Shown here one piece after another: positions 19,054-31,410 of a DNA stretch of 64,000 nt. The position numbers and the translations under genes were made by a program. Position 1 is the first letter of the stretch. Each line of letters begins with the position of its first letter. Location of the stretch: the NCBI GenBank assembly GCA_037903475.1, contig JBAJFG010000004.1:1054001-1118000 (forward strand), given 5' to 3'. The stretch is from Ancylostoma caninum (lineage: Eukaryota; Nematoda; Chromadorea; Rhabditida; Ancylostomatidae). The notes below the pieces were generated by a model. The model was not told the DNA's origin and made no database searches. It worked only from the letters and a program-made list of their open reading frames with translations.

Positions 19054-21446
19054 CTCGTGGGGCGACAAAATAAGCTTTCACCTCGCGGTGTAACTGCTGT
19101 CGTGTTCGGCCTGTGTTTGCCGTCCCGGAATCTCTAAGTGAGAACTTGTAATGTTTTGTTCTGATCATTTCCATTCATTTTCTTCACCGCGATGGTGTCG
19201 CTATGAAGTATGCCATAGGCCTTACGCTAACACCTCTTTTCATTCCCACCTCCTTCTATTTCAAGCCCAGGCAATCTTTTGGAAACCGGCTAAACTAGTG
19301 GCAATAGAAACCGCTCTTTTTGCAGGATCCGACGAAATTGAACGCTGCGTTCGTTTTCACTATAGCGTGAACCTAGGAATATAGCAAAATCTGTGAGATC
19401 AGAATTTCCGTGGGTGCTGCCTTTAAAGCGCTGAGCTGTTTAGCAGTGCACGCTTAACTTTCTGCGCAGGTCAGATGCTCTATTTTATGAAGAAGAATAA
19501 GGCAAAATGCATTCGCAGATGAGACGCTCAAGTTCGCGGCAGTGCTGTTTTAGCGACAGTACTGGTCATACTTGAACCAGCTCTTAGGTGCAGTCAACTA
19601 ATTTGAAGGCCGACTTTCGTGGATTTTCTAGCGCCACCTTTGGCCGGTCAAATTTGGCCCCTTGGTCATGCAAACTGGGCCGTCGATTACGGCAGATTCT
19701 TCTCCATAGACATACGACAAATTTGTACACAGCCTTTAACCATGACTGATATCTAACCTCATCAGTCAATTATTTTGAATTATTTCAGTAACAACTCAGA
19801 ACTTCTGCGGACCTAATTCTCAACCTCCTCAGTACTCATTAACTCAGATCACCTATCATGCCACCGTGGGTCCGTTGGGCGACGTGTTTCCTGGTAACTG
19901 CTGCTCGCCCATCCCCACTCAATTGACGATCCATTTCTAGCAGCCCCCCCCCCTTAGTAGGCGCTAACGCACTTCTCATCTTTCTCTATCATCTGGCTTT
20001 TCCACTTAAATAAAATAATAAAATATGCTCACCCACATCTTGCCTTTCATTTGATCTAACAAGCGGTGAACTCTGAGTTGAGTGGTCGGAAAGTTGGGGA
20101 AATAGCATTGCTAGCATAGGAGAGGCCGATAAGCACCTCCCGACTTACTTGCGCCCAACTCTGAATTGAAATGCACAGTGATCGATTAACGTAAAGTACC
20201 CAGTGTAAATGATGCAAATGTTTCGGCATTGTGGGCGCTAAGACTCTTAAACTTTGTATAGTCCGAATGCACAATAGGCGTTGTGGCTCAGTGGAATGTA
20301 CTAATTATGGATAGTACTGTACAGAAGAGTGAGTGGTAGTGAGTAATGAGCGCCTCGAACGCGCTTCAGAAAACTCGTCCAACTGCTCAATTTGGCAATG
20401 GTCAGATGAAGGATAAAATTCGATGTATTTCGAGCATAAGAATTTCGAAATACAACTCGAATATGCACGTTTCCAATTCAAATGAAGGGATGGCTTATTT
20501 GTATTCGCAAAATGTGGTAGGGGTTAGAACTTGAGAGTGTTGAAAGACATTTTCACATTTGGCTGTCTTTCGAAGAGCGGCTAAATGTGACTGCTCTCCA
20601 TGGCCGTTAATGGCAGCTACACGACGCTGAATAATGTTTTCCACTGCTCACCTTAGCCCCGCCACCATTCGGTTTTTTTTGGCCATGTGAATGTCGCGCT
20701 GGAATTCGGCCTCAGCATGAGATTTCTAGCTGGGCTGTGAAACCAGTATCAAACTGCTCTATTAATGATGTGTTAGCGTTAGCAATAGAACCTACTGTGT
20801 TTCGTTAATTAGTTTAACAGGAAACTTGTTTCAGGCCACCATTATGTATGACGAGAAACGAATTATATTAATCTTTAAAGTAAGTTCTTATCTAATCGAC
20901 TCCACTCGTTTTTAATCCCGACGTGATGATCACCAAGCATGCCTTTTTTTGCTCGAAAGCTTTTTTTATTGTGATACGTTACCTTCGAATAGCTCTGGCC
21001 AATGCCGAATCGTTGTTTTTATAGCGAGCACTGAGCACCTAAGAGCCTTCGGCACCTAAGAGCTGATACTGTGCCTGATGGTTTCTGTCTGCAAGTGCTC
21101 ACCAAACTACTTTGTCTTATTTTTATTTTTTCGGACATCTGTTGATGCATATTGCTTCTTGACCACAACAGATGAGGTACAAAACGGGAGGCTCTTGGAG
21201 TGCAGAGTTTTTGAGGGAGCGAGAATCGATCAGTTACGAATCAATTGAAAATTCAAGTGCTAGACACGAAGTAGTGGGTTGAGATAAGCAGATGTTCAAA
21301 ACCAGTGCAATCGAGCACCGAACCTGGAGGTGAAATTGCCTTCCCTAACGTTTAATGATATAGAAACATCGTGCGTGTTAACCAACTCTAGCCCTTTTCG
21401 TTTTAGCGCGTAAGGAAACCAAGAAAAGTGACAACAGAACTCAACC
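19054..21446. other. No gene recognised; solo MITE end at 19395-19422
   Basis: A lone family A terminus (agaatttccgtgggtgctgcct, then TTAA at 19423-19426) lies near 19400 with no partner. The remainder, including 19600-20340 and 20540-21440, shows only short frames. A weak tRNA-like segment at 20279-20353 is discussed in the findings. Confidence 0.4.
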
Positions 21447-21770
21447 ATGGAATTCAGGTTCATCAACGATACATCCGTATTCACGAAACTGTATTGCTTC
21501 GCGAGAATGAGAACGCATTTTGCTAATCCCTTCACTTCATTGGCAGGGTCCAAGGCAGTGTCCACTCAAAAATTTAAAGTGGCACTTCAGCGGAACCAGC
21601 CAAAAAAGGAAAAGGAGCCTACGTCTGCTATCTATACTCATGTGATGGAAGTTGCCATGAAACTTTTTGAAGCTAATAACGTGACAAGACGAAAAAGTGC
21701 TTTGAACCTCGAGGGAACTACAACATATTTATTTGCTCTAAGTTTGCACTGCAGAAACTACTCTGAGTGA
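21447..21770 (+). CDS. Possible exon of unknown gene
   Basis: The frame is open for 107 codons. The part after an acceptor-like cattggcag at 21546 is protein-like, with lysine-rich QPKKEKEP and a helical THVMEVAMKLFEANNV segment. I do not recognise a family. The minus-strand frame across the first half is equally open, which lowers confidence. Confidence 0.25.
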   Translation: MEFRFINDTSVFTKLYCFARMRTHFANPFTSLAGSKAVSTQKFKVALQRNQPKKEKEPTSAIYTHVMEVAMKLFEANNVTRRKSALNLEGTTTYLFALSLHCRNYSE

Positions 21771-21823
21771 GCTAGCTAGAAAAATTTCTGAAACCCTCGT
21801 AACTACCTTGAACTGGTATACTC

Positions 21824-24296
21824 TTCTTCTTCAGCATTTGTCCTGTTTGATAGCGGGGTCCGCTTCAGAGGTCCTTTGACGCCACTTAGCCCTGTCGCGC
21901 GCTTGATCCGGGTGGATTCCAGGTAGCTTACGATCGGCGTGGAGTGTGTCAAGCCAGTGTTGCTCTGGTCGACTTTTTGGCCGTTTGCTGGGGACTTCGA
22001 GATCAAGGCCGACTCTGCGGACGTTTCCCTCCTCGGCACGCAGAACGTAGCTGTACCATCGCAGACGAGATTCGCGAAGTTTATCAGATATCGCCGCACT
22101 CCAAACCAATTTCTGATGTCCTCGCTGCAGATTCGACCGAGCCGCGTTACTCCAGCCATCTAGCGCACCATCTTCATCTCCATAGCGCTGAGGCGACGTT
22201 CTACTTCCTTGGTTGCAGGCCAACATTCAGCCCATGGAGAGCAACGTGACGGACAACGGCACGATACATCTTCGATTTCAATCGGTCCTGGATCCTCTTG
22301 TCACACAGAACATCGGTCAACGAGCGCCACTTCCCTCATGCAGAATTAACTTAGGGCTACAACACCATCAGATGAAATTCTGGCAATGCACTTGAACACT
22401 TCCGCTCTCGGTAATTCAGCACCGTCTAAGCCTATGTACCTGGCTGGTCCATGCTGGTTGTTAAATACTCCGTCTTCTTGACGTTATAACGCAGGCCAAA
22501 TCGTGCAAGTTGTTCACTCCAAGCTGGTTGGCGGTTGGCAGGGTGGCGAGACGTAGAGAATAGGTGGGTGCGCGAATTCCTCTGTTGGGACTTTCTCGAA
22601 GTAATCAAGCCATCGCTTCATCTCCTTCCTGCGGTCCATTTGAATGTGGCCATGCTCGTCGTTGACGCCATGGAACTTTTCAATATCTTCCATCTGACGT
22701 TTACGAGCCGCTATATGAGCCGTTCGCCCTCCTTCGTGTCCAGCTTCTCTCCGACATCAGCGTAATGTGCGGCTTTCGTCACCGCCACAGCCTTTTTGGT
22801 TGTTCTCTTCGCTTCGCAATACTTGCGCCAACGGTCATCTGTCTTGCTGTCGAGGAATGCATGGTACATGCGCTTCTTCTCCCGAACCCTCTACTTCCCT
22901 TCGTCCGCTTATAGCCAGGGTTTCTGGTCGGTATTCCTTCGACACGGTTTCGTCGCACCAAGTTCAGACTGCGCTGCCTTCACGACCACATGTGCTGCAC
23001 TCCGCCAAGTTTCTTCAACACTCGTTACTGGCGGTAGTTGAATGCAAGGTATGACCGCTGCCTCTTTCTGCTTCAGTATCCACAACTTGATTCGAGCTGG
23101 TCCGCATCTCTTCTCGTACTTCCTCTTTGGTGGAGTGATTTTCAACGTACGAATTAGCGGCCGATGTTGTGTCGCTACCATCTCATATGGCACGACCTTC
23201 TCGTCCATGACCTGCTTTCGATCTTGACGACGCAAAAGTATATGGTCGATCTGTGTCTTCGTATTGCCGCTGAAGAAGGAAACAAGATGGGACGTGCATT
23301 TTTGGAACCATGTGTTCGTTACGAGGTTGTGAGACTCGGCGTATTCAAGAATGCGTTCACCATCTTCGTTACTTGTCCCGTTGTCGAACCCACAATTACA
23401 ACTGTAGTCGCTCCTTATTTCTCCCATGTGACCATTGAGGTCTCCCGCAACGACAAGCGTATCCTCCTCGGGTACCTCTGCTGTCATCCCAGAAGTCGTC
23501 TTTGATACGCTCAGAACAGCCAGTTTGTGGAGCGTATGCCGAGAATTGGAGCCGCAATTCAACAGTGGCGATGACAATTTTCATAAGCCAATGATCGAAA
23601 CGCTGTACTTTCGCTATTGAGTCTCGGTGCCGTTCTGAGACTATGACTCCGACGCCACTTCTGGCACCTGCACTGCCATGGTAAACGAGTTTGTAACCAC
23701 ATCCCAGGTCCTTCGACTTACTGCCTGACCATTTCTTTTCCTGAACCGCTCATATGTCGATTCTTCTGGGCTCCAACGCGACTGCCTGCTCACAGCGAGC
23801 GGCTTGTCAACGTGCAGACGTTCAAAGTCGCAATGCGCTTTGTCTTGGCTACGATACCCGAGTGCGCCGTAGCTTTCTTCTTAGGCACTATTGACGTCAT
23901 AACCATGCGACCTGACGTGGGTCTTCCTCGGCCGGCCTGTCATTTCGGCCTCTCGCCGGCTGGGGAAGAATTTTCCCCCGTGGACGAGGGACTTATTTGT
24001 TAGGGCGGCCCCAGATGGCCTCTCATGCGCTGTTAGAAAGCGAGCTTTTGGCCAAATCTGAACTGCAGAATATAGCCAGCATGGAGCATTAGCAAACACC
24101 CACACGCGCGAGTGCATGTTCACGCTCATATGCCGGCCATATGAGTCGAATCCAGCACTGTCGAACTAAGGAACCCTGTCCACGTCGCAGGGCAAGCGCA
24201 TGGCTGCTTTTGGTCCGCGGCAAACCCCTTGTCTGCCACCCGGGGTCGCGCCACGTAGCCTCGACCTGGGATCCCTCATAGGAGGGAGATCCGTGG
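21824..24296 (-). mobile_element. Decayed RTE LINE (RTE2), internally deleted
   Basis: On the minus strand the element starts with the same header as RTE1 (CCACGGATCTCCC at 24296 downward) and ends with a gaagaagaag tail near 21830. A 16-bp repeat, ttgaactRgtatactc with one mismatch, flanks it at 21808-21823 and 24297-24312. At 2.47 kb it is shorter than RTE1 (3.41 kb); the RT palm, including the FADD block, is missing. Coding remnants are listed separately. Confidence 0.75.
21831..24030 (-). pseudogene. RTE2 endonuclease-RT remnants
   Basis: Read on the minus strand, 23577-22909 holds the second half of the endonuclease (VVAGDLNGHMGE, then QIDHILLRRQD) joined to the linker before the RT. 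After a deletion, FGLRYNVKKTEYLTT (RT thumb) appears near 22500. Downstream pieces of the C-terminal domain follow, and 22226-21831 encodes the end (RWYSYVLRAEEGNVRR and RAKWRQR). Several frameshifts and stops separate the pieces. No product is expected. Confidence 0.75.
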
Positions 24297-24877
24297 TTGA
24301 ACTAGTATACTCGTTATTTTCTTTATTGAAAAAACATCTAAGTGAACAGTAGATGTGTTAGATGATGTATGTTAGTGAAATAGCATAAGTATTGTGTTGT
24401 TAATCCTAAGCCGAAGAAGAATGATGTGATCCTTTAATTTCATTATACTATAATCCTTCTTTTTGTGATTTGAGTTTTTTTGTCATACGGTATTGTAGAT
24501 GTAGTGAGGCGATGGAACTTGCCAGAAAGGCGGAAAGTGCGGATAGGGCTGGTTTGAATTTGAGTCAGTTAGTCTTCTTCGCTCGTGGAGGATCGCCGTC
24601 GGTTACTTTGCTCTCTGTATTCCTCTATTATGTGTGCTATTTCTTGTTCATTATTTTTTATGTATTCTATTTTGATCTACCTGCTCTGAGAAAGTTCTAG
24701 TTTGTGTGCAGTTACTTTTCTTTAAAGTAGTACTTATTTATCCTCGCGTGCTTCATTAATTTTAGCGTTGCCAGTATTGTTTATTGTGTTTTCTGGGTTC
24801 GAAGACCCAGTGTATTGTTTTCGTTGTCCTTGTGTACGAACGCTTAAGACTTTCACTTAAATACCACTCTGCCAAAC
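23508..24877. repeat. Duplicated segment, copy 1 (RTE2 5' part plus flank)
   Basis: This segment recurs at 34464-35835 in the same orientation with high identity. The duplication covers the RTE2 5' end and also the right target-site copy and about 565 bp of non-RTE flank. It therefore reflects duplication of already-inserted DNA, or a larger host repeat, rather than an independent RTE insertion. Confidence 0.8.
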
Positions 24878-24879
24878 TT

Positions 24880-25440
24880 GGGGGCAGAGCCCACCGTTCG
24901 AAGTTGAGGACTACGAGAACTGAACATTGAATGTTCGCAGCCCACATTCGGATCTCTCCGGTTTTGCTCGTTTTTTTTCGTTTGGTCAGCAGTCAGTTGA
25001 TGAGCCTAATAAGTTCCAGTACCCTCCCTAAACAGTGAAAAAAGAACCAGAAACAGCCCTAAAGTACGTTTTTCTCTGTTTCAGCACAGGAAGTTGTCCG
25101 CTTCTTTGTATATCTCATTTTCAGTACTCATTCGAGTAGATTTCTCGTTGCTACATTTATTCAAGGACAAAAACTGACTTCACTCTCATAAGTATTGTTT
25201 AATCCTTGGAGCAAACGCTTTCAGAAAGGGCAGATTATCGAGGAATATGAACTTCAGCGCCACAGCAGGCGACTAGTTCGAATTCTTCATGTGTTTTCTC
25301 GCCGGTGGTAGGAGAAATCGTGAGGCGTAATGTTAGATTTTGTTCATTGTAGAGTGAAAAATATCGTATTGGAAACGAAATTGCCAACTCGTTTTCCAAC
25401 GTTAGATATGAACCTTTTAGTGTCTCCGTAATTATGGACC
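24880..25440. other. No gene recognised; possible 5' leader of the gypsy element
   Basis: No gag-like frame and no clear LTR was found. The gypsy coding remnants start right after, so the element's 5' part was probably lost or has decayed beyond recognition. Confidence 0.35.
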
Positions 25441-25445
25441 ACCCT

Positions 25446-28400
25446 GTATAAATGCAACGGTAGAGGGCACTTGGCATGTGACTGTAAGAAACCAAAAGTA
25501 GATCAAGGTCATGGGGTTACAGTCGGTGCACCTAACGGCGTTATGGTAGCTATAGAGGTGACAGGAAGGTGGGCGGTAAGCAAACATCACCGTATGGTGG
25601 CAAATGTAGTACAGAGGTGGTCTTGTTCGGCGGAGTTCGCAATGCATTGCTGGATACGGGATCGGAGATCTCGATAATGCCAGTAGCAGTGCTGGCCCAA
25701 ATCCGAAGCGATGGACATAAAGTGCAAGAGTTTCCCCGAAGACGCGTCAGGAAACCGCATGAAGTTCTCTGCAGTTGTGGGGGTGCCAATCAGAGAAAAG
25801 GGCAAAGAAGAGGTGATAGTTCAGATGTACGTGACTAAACAATCCGGACAGACTTTGGTAATTCTCACAAACGCTTTACCGTCTCTGAGGTACACGTAGG
25901 TTCGCAATGAAGCCGAGCTACCAACTACCAGGGACTCGACGGGACTAAATGTCCATAGTAAAGAGGTAGCGGAAATTGGGAGTACAAAGCAAGTTGATCA
26001 CAAGTGGGTTACGGAACTAAACGGCAAAAACGCCATCGTATGTAGGCGTGTGTGCATAGCTCCCGGAGAATTAAAATGGATTCCGCTGCGAGGAAACAGT
26101 GAGAGGCCTGAACGGCTTTCACATTCAGAGCTTGAATGCATTTATTCGGGTCTTTGCTCGGTCATCGAAGCAGGAATCTCGGAAGTCCCATTGTTGAACA
26201 CGGCTATGGAACCAATCGTCTTGAAGGCTGGTGCTGTGTTGGGACAATGGGAGCAGGGTGAATGTGGGTACACTCATGTAATCGCGCAGGACGTGCCAGC
26301 TGCCATTCTCACATTCAATAAGCCCGAGTTATCTACGGAAGAAAGGCGACAGCTTTTAAATGAGTACCTAGTAAAGGGCACTGATTTGTCAGATGAGCTC
26401 GAACTATAAAATGTAGTCGACGAATTCAATGAGGTGTTTGCGGTCGAGGACAGGGAACTCACGCAGACTAATCTAGTAGTTCATGAGGTAGATACTGGCG
26501 ATACGGTCCCGATCAAGCAAAGGACTCGACTCGTGCCCCTGGGAGCCCGTGCTGACTTTGAGAACATGATAAAGGAGCTGTTGGACGGAGAGATCATAGA
26601 AAAATCCGCATCTGACTGGGCTTCTCAGTTTGCAAGAAAAAAGATGGCTCGTTGAGACTATATATCATTTATAGAGAATTGAATAAGCACACTAAACAGG
26701 ATGTATATCCCCTTCCTAGAATCGACTCGATACTTCAGAGTCTTCAAGGTAGGCGATACTTCAGCACACTCGACATGGTCGCGGGGTATTGGCAAATACC
26801 CATGTCTGAGGACGCCAAAAGGAACAGTGCTTTTACAACCACGGAGGGGTTGTTTCAGTTCAAGGTCCTTCCGTTTGGTTTAAGTACATCGCCACCCAGG
26901 TTTCAGAGGTTGATGGATATGGTGCTGAAGGGGTTGAAGAATAACGAAGTCTTCTTTTACATCAATGATATTCTTGTCGCAACGGAGACGAAGGAGCGGC
27001 ACTTCGAAGTGTTAAGACTGGTTTTCGAAGCGTTGAGAGCCGCAAATTTGAAGTTGATGCCTCAGAAGTGTATACTGTTGTGTGAGAAGGTGGCCTTCTT
27101 AGGACACGAGGTAACGCGCAAAGGGGTACATGTAGACCCTGCGAAGATTGACAAAATACAGCAATATCCAAGGCCCACCTGCTGGCAGAGATGAGGACAT
27201 TCCTCGGATTATGTGAGTATAATGCTTGGATTCTCTGAAATAGCCCAACCTCTATTCGAGTTAACAAAAGCTAATTCACCGTGGAAATGGGAAAAGGTGC
27301 AGGCTGTGCCTGTACTCTCGCAACCAGATGTGGAAGACGCCACGTCGGGCGAGAGACCGTACGTGATTTATACGGACGCGTCTCGATATGGACTTGAAGC
27401 CGTTCTTTCACAACAGGGGAAAGATGGATTCCTTCATCCCATCTATTTCGCATCGAAAGGGTTGTCAGCAGCGGAGAAGTATTACCACGAGACCAACTTA
27501 GATGCGCTCGCTGTGATCTTTGCTTCGGAGAAATTCCACTTCGTCTTCCATCGTCAGAACTGATCATTTACCTCTAACCGCGCTCTTCAAACGGAGCAAT
27601 GTGTCTCCCAGGGTTCTAAGATGAGCCCTCCAGGTGCAGCAGTACGAGCTGACCATTGAGTACGTTAAAGGGAAAGCGAATGCGGTGGCAGACGCCTTGT
27701 CCAGAGGAGTTCCGGTGGATGACAATGCGTGGTAGAAAACCACAGAGGTTGGTATTTGAAGAAGCACACGAGGTATGCCTTGCAGGGCACTTTTCGGCAA
27801 AGAAAATGTGCCGAGTGTTGAAGGAGAAAGTCTTCTGGGAGACGATGGACAGGGATGTCAAGGGAAAGGCTGTAGGAAATGTCTGCTGGGAAATCCGAGG
27901 CTGAATACTACGCCTCCGTCGAAGCCCTTCGTAGTGTCTAAGCCGTTCCATTGTGTATGCGCGCAGCCGCTGGAAATGGGCATGAGCGCGAACGGGATGA
28001 AGCACGTATTGGTAGTTGTGGATCAGTTTTCCAAATGGCTAGGAGCCTATGCCATCAAGGATAAGTCGGCAAAGACGATCGCCGAGGCCTTCTTCAAAGG
28101 TGGATTTGTGAGGAAGGCTGTTGGCCTAGGCAAATTCACACGGACCAGGGCACGGAGTTTGTGAATGAAGTAATAGAGGAACTAAACAATATCGCGGGAA
28201 TAACCCACACGATGACCAAGGGATACAATTTCTGTGAAAATGGCGCTTGCGAAAGGACGATAGCAACCCTGCAGAGAATTTTGAAGAAAAAGATTGAGTT
28301 CCTTGACTTTTGGGACTCGATGCTCCCAAATACAGTCTACGATACAACATAACGTTGCACACAGCTAACGGGGAAAGTCGTTCTTTCTTTTGCAGGGATT

Positions 28401-28470
28401 TGATCCGGTACTGCCGATGAACTCAGTGCCCGAGGGAAAGGTGCAACTCTACCATATCGACCTCAATGAC
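25446..28470 (+). pseudogene. Ty3/gypsy gag-end and pol (protease, RT, RNase H, integrase), broken
   Basis: A knuckle-like KCNGRGHLACDC lies at about 25448-25485 with its first cysteine lost. The protease signature ALLDTGSEISIMP lies near 25645-25685. RT follows with YRELNKHTKQDVYPLPRI, FSTLDMVAGYWQIP, FGLSTSPP and FFYINDILVAT; the usual YIDD is YIND, so a catalytic aspartate is gone. RNase H has YVIYTDASRYG (27360 on). Integrase has a His-rich N-terminus (27760 on), VVVDQFSKW, HTDQGTEF (by frameshift) and NGACERTIA. Stops at 26407 and 26653, and shifts near 25720, 27190, 27735, 28120 and 28370, break the frame. Confidence 0.85.
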
Positions 28471-28574
28471 TGTAAGACTGCCAGCAGAGTTCCAGACGCG
28501 CGGGCGGCGCGGAGGTAGCGTCTGAGAGCCGCCTCGAGCGTCTGAGAGCCGCCTTCATGGAACAAGCCTATCAT

Positions 28575-28800
28575 AAGTGTGCGCCGGCGCCCTGAAGTAA
28601 GAAGACGGGTCCACTGCTGTGATAAGGGTGCGCCGGCGCCCTGAAGTGGGGGAGACGGGTCCACTGCTGTGATAAGGGTGCGCAGGCGCTCAAAAGTGGG
28701 GGAGACGAGTCCACTGCTGTGATAAGGGTGCGCCGGGGCCCTGAAGTGGGGGAGACGGGTCCACGGTGATGACAAGTGTGCGCCGGCGCCCAGAAGTTTG
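28575..28800 (+). repeat. Minisatellite related to the 59-bp family, about 4 units
   Basis: Units of about 58-60 bp contain gtgcgccggcgccctgaagt, gggtccactgctgtgataag and similar phrases. The gtgataagggtgcgccggcg core is shared with the Helitron arrays, while the rest of the unit differs. A cgaagcgagc hairpin like the one near the Helitron 3' end occurs at 29492-29508, so a decayed Helitron may underlie 28560-29520. Confidence 0.7.
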
Positions 28801-28869
28801 AAAAAAGACGAAGAGTGAAGACGCGGGAATATTTCAGCGCATCCTCTTATCACACCGTTGGAGACATCA

Positions 28870-29820
28870 GCCGGCGAGTCCTCACGTCTGTACGCTGGCG
28901 CAGCTCTACCTAAGATTGCACGCCATAACCATAGTCTCGTCGTAGTCACATACCCACTGGCGGAACTAATTGTTGTTGGAGGAGTGCAACTGCGTCAATT
29001 AGGCAGAGCAACAGTACACAACGTGTTCTCCTCCAACTGGTGGCCATTTCGGGGCGCAACATTGCGTCAGTAGCATACTAAGCGTCAAACGATGGCACTC
29101 TACAATAGGTGTACAATGTGTCTTTGTCTTTTTATCCTTTGTTTCGTCTCACCCCACCTACATACACTATTGGTTCCATCTCATTTGTACCTGACCATAC
29201 CCCACCGCCCTCTTTTATATTCTCATGCTAACCCTTATCACTTTAGCAGCCATAACATGCAAGAACCGTGAATCATTTTCCCTCACCATCCCACGGTAAA
29301 TCGGTCGAAGGTAGCTGCTCCAATCAACCGAATGCTGAACCACAACAGGATGGTGCTATTTTGTAGCGGGTCCACTTGCGTAGGGGAAACATAGCTAGAA
29401 AAGGCAACACAATGCCACATTTCCCGTTGATTTTCCATTAGAAAAATCGGTAGGACAATATGTTACATTGGTGTGTTTATAAGATGAGTTAATGCGAGCG
29501 AAGCGAGCATTAGGAAAAGTCCAGAAGTCCGGCGGTAACTTCGCTTCCATTAATTCGTCTCATACCAACATGAATATAATAGTCCAAACGATTTTCTCAA
29601 CAGAAAACCAATGGAACATGTTGCATTACGTTTGTTTCCCTTGTTGCCTTTCGTTTAAGCCAGTGGAGTCGCTACAGAGCGGTGACGGACCGTTTTGGTG
29701 CAGCTGCAGCTCTCACTTGATTGATATACCTAGGTATCAGCGACCGATTTGCCGTGGAACGGTAGAACAAAATGATTCCCGTTTTTGCAAGTTACGGTAG
29801 GTAAAGTGATAAGGGGTGGC
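28870..29820. other. No gene recognised inside E4
   Basis: Short frames only, with a pyrimidine-rich stretch at 29110-29250. Nothing supports a transposase or host exon. Confidence 0.35.
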
Positions 29821-29824
29821 TTAA

Positions 29825-30246
29825 AGGCAGCACTCACGGAAATTTTCACTTCTGAAATGAGTCGCTTACTAGGTAGCAGGCCGCTGGACCATCACAACAG
29901 TAAGTTGAACACCTTGAATGGCCGCCCACCTGCGAAGATAGTGCCTTGGACACATCTGCCGCTCTGGACATTAGGATTCCGTCGCGCCAAATAACGCCGT
30001 TGAAAGGGTGTGCGCATGCGGTCCAACGGGAACTTCTTTATGAAATTCGTACCATTTGCAGGGTTCCGTGGCGGGACCCATCACGGAACACTCGTCCGCG
30101 CCATGGACGCACATCAAATGCCGCTATCATCTTAAGTGTTTTCCACGTGTTTCACGCTACTTCATCATTGTCAATGAGTTCATCGTCCCTAAAAACCCCG
30201 ATATACCGCGAAATCTTCAACCCAAAAATTTCCGTGAGTGCTGCCT
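29825..30246 (+). mobile_element. TTAA-flanked MITE, family A, copy 2
   Basis: A 422-bp element with perfect TTAA on both sides (29821-29824 and 30247-30250) and AGGCAGCACTCACGGAAAT termini. It is nearly the same length as copies 1 (421) and 3 (422) and collinear with copy 3. No coding capacity. Confidence 0.85.
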
Positions 30247-30405
30247 TTAAGTATATAAATGAGGACGATGGGGTATAGTGAGGCAGAAATGAGATGTAGG
30301 AAACACAGGAGGGGTTGTGAGCCTGAACAAAGGACACGAATGCGCATTATTCTCCTACTACCGGGTGCAATCCTTGGATAGTTACCTCTATTAGACTGCG
30401 ATACG

Positions 30406-31194
30406 CTCAGACAGTGGAACGGGCTGACCGCGGTACCATGATACGCGGAACGGGCTGACCGCGCACAGAAAGCTGGCCGACCGCGGTCGTTACTCGGAAG
30501 TTTGGCTGACCGCGGTCCTTCGTCGAAAATTTGGCTGACCGCGGCACTGTCCGCGGTCAGCCAAATTTAGCCCGTAGAACCCGCACAATGTACGATGCAA
30601 CCTTTGTGAACATAGTGACGATGACAAATGGGATATATATGAAGCGGCAATCCTTCTCTGAAAATGCCGAAGAAATTAAAAAGTGACCTATTTTTGATGG
30701 AGAGGTAACCCCCCCCCCATTTCGGTGGGGGAGTGGGTGCCACTCTCTAGATATTTTTGGAGTGAAGCTCTCATCAAGAGAGCTTAGTAATTAATATTAT
30801 GCACTTTACAAACTGCTACAATTATGCACTTTGTGAACGACTACAAAAGGAGGAAGTTTTAAGCACATAATCTGAAGAATACGAATAAATTCTGGTGATG
30901 TTGGCCTTTCTATTTTTCGAAATTGTTTGTACTGCGCAATTGGCAACGATAAAGGGGGAGATTTTTTGACAAATGTTGAATTTGATCGCAAAAATATCGT
31001 CCACACATCATCAGTAACTATTACTGCCGTTATGAGCACGCCACGACATCACTTCGACGGGCTGACCGCGGATCTTTCACGGGCTGACCGCGCACCGATA
31101 TCTGGCCGACCGCGCTTAATTATTTGGCTGACCGCGGAGTTGGCTACGGTCCGCCAAATATTGGTACCGCGGTCAGCCCGATCCATTGTCTGAG
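30406..31194. mobile_element. TIR element E5 (CTCAG family), 789 bp
   Basis: The termini are CTCAGACARTGGA in inverted orientation, followed by GGGCTGACCGCGG. The core GGCTGACCGCGG (or GGCCGACCGCG) recurs about five times inside the left end (30428-30560) and about five times inside the right end (31057-31178), mostly in direct order with one inverted copy near each end. This matches the E1-E3 architecture with a different motif. No transposase is visible. Confidence 0.6.
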
Positions 31195-31284
31195 CGGTTC
31201 TTACTTGGCGGAGAACTTTTTTATAGTGTTTCATGACTAATTAACGCAGGCACACTCTTAAAGCAATGGAGGACCTGCCTCTTT

Positions 31285-31410
31285 CGCCGGCGCACCCTTA
31301 TCACGCGGTGGGACCCGTCTCCAGTCGTTTCCCCAATTTTCGGCGCCGGCGCACCCTTATCACATCGTTGGACCCGTTTCCAGGCATTTCCTCGCTTTTT
31401 GGCGCCAGCG
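31285..31410 (-). repeat. Minisatellite of the 59-bp family, about 2 units, inverted
   Basis: Two units read cgccggcgcacccttatcac, cgttggacccgtttcc and tttccccaatttt-like phrases, the reverse orientation of 28575-28800. They lie just inside the right end of E4 and close to the Helitron-type unit. Confidence 0.7.
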
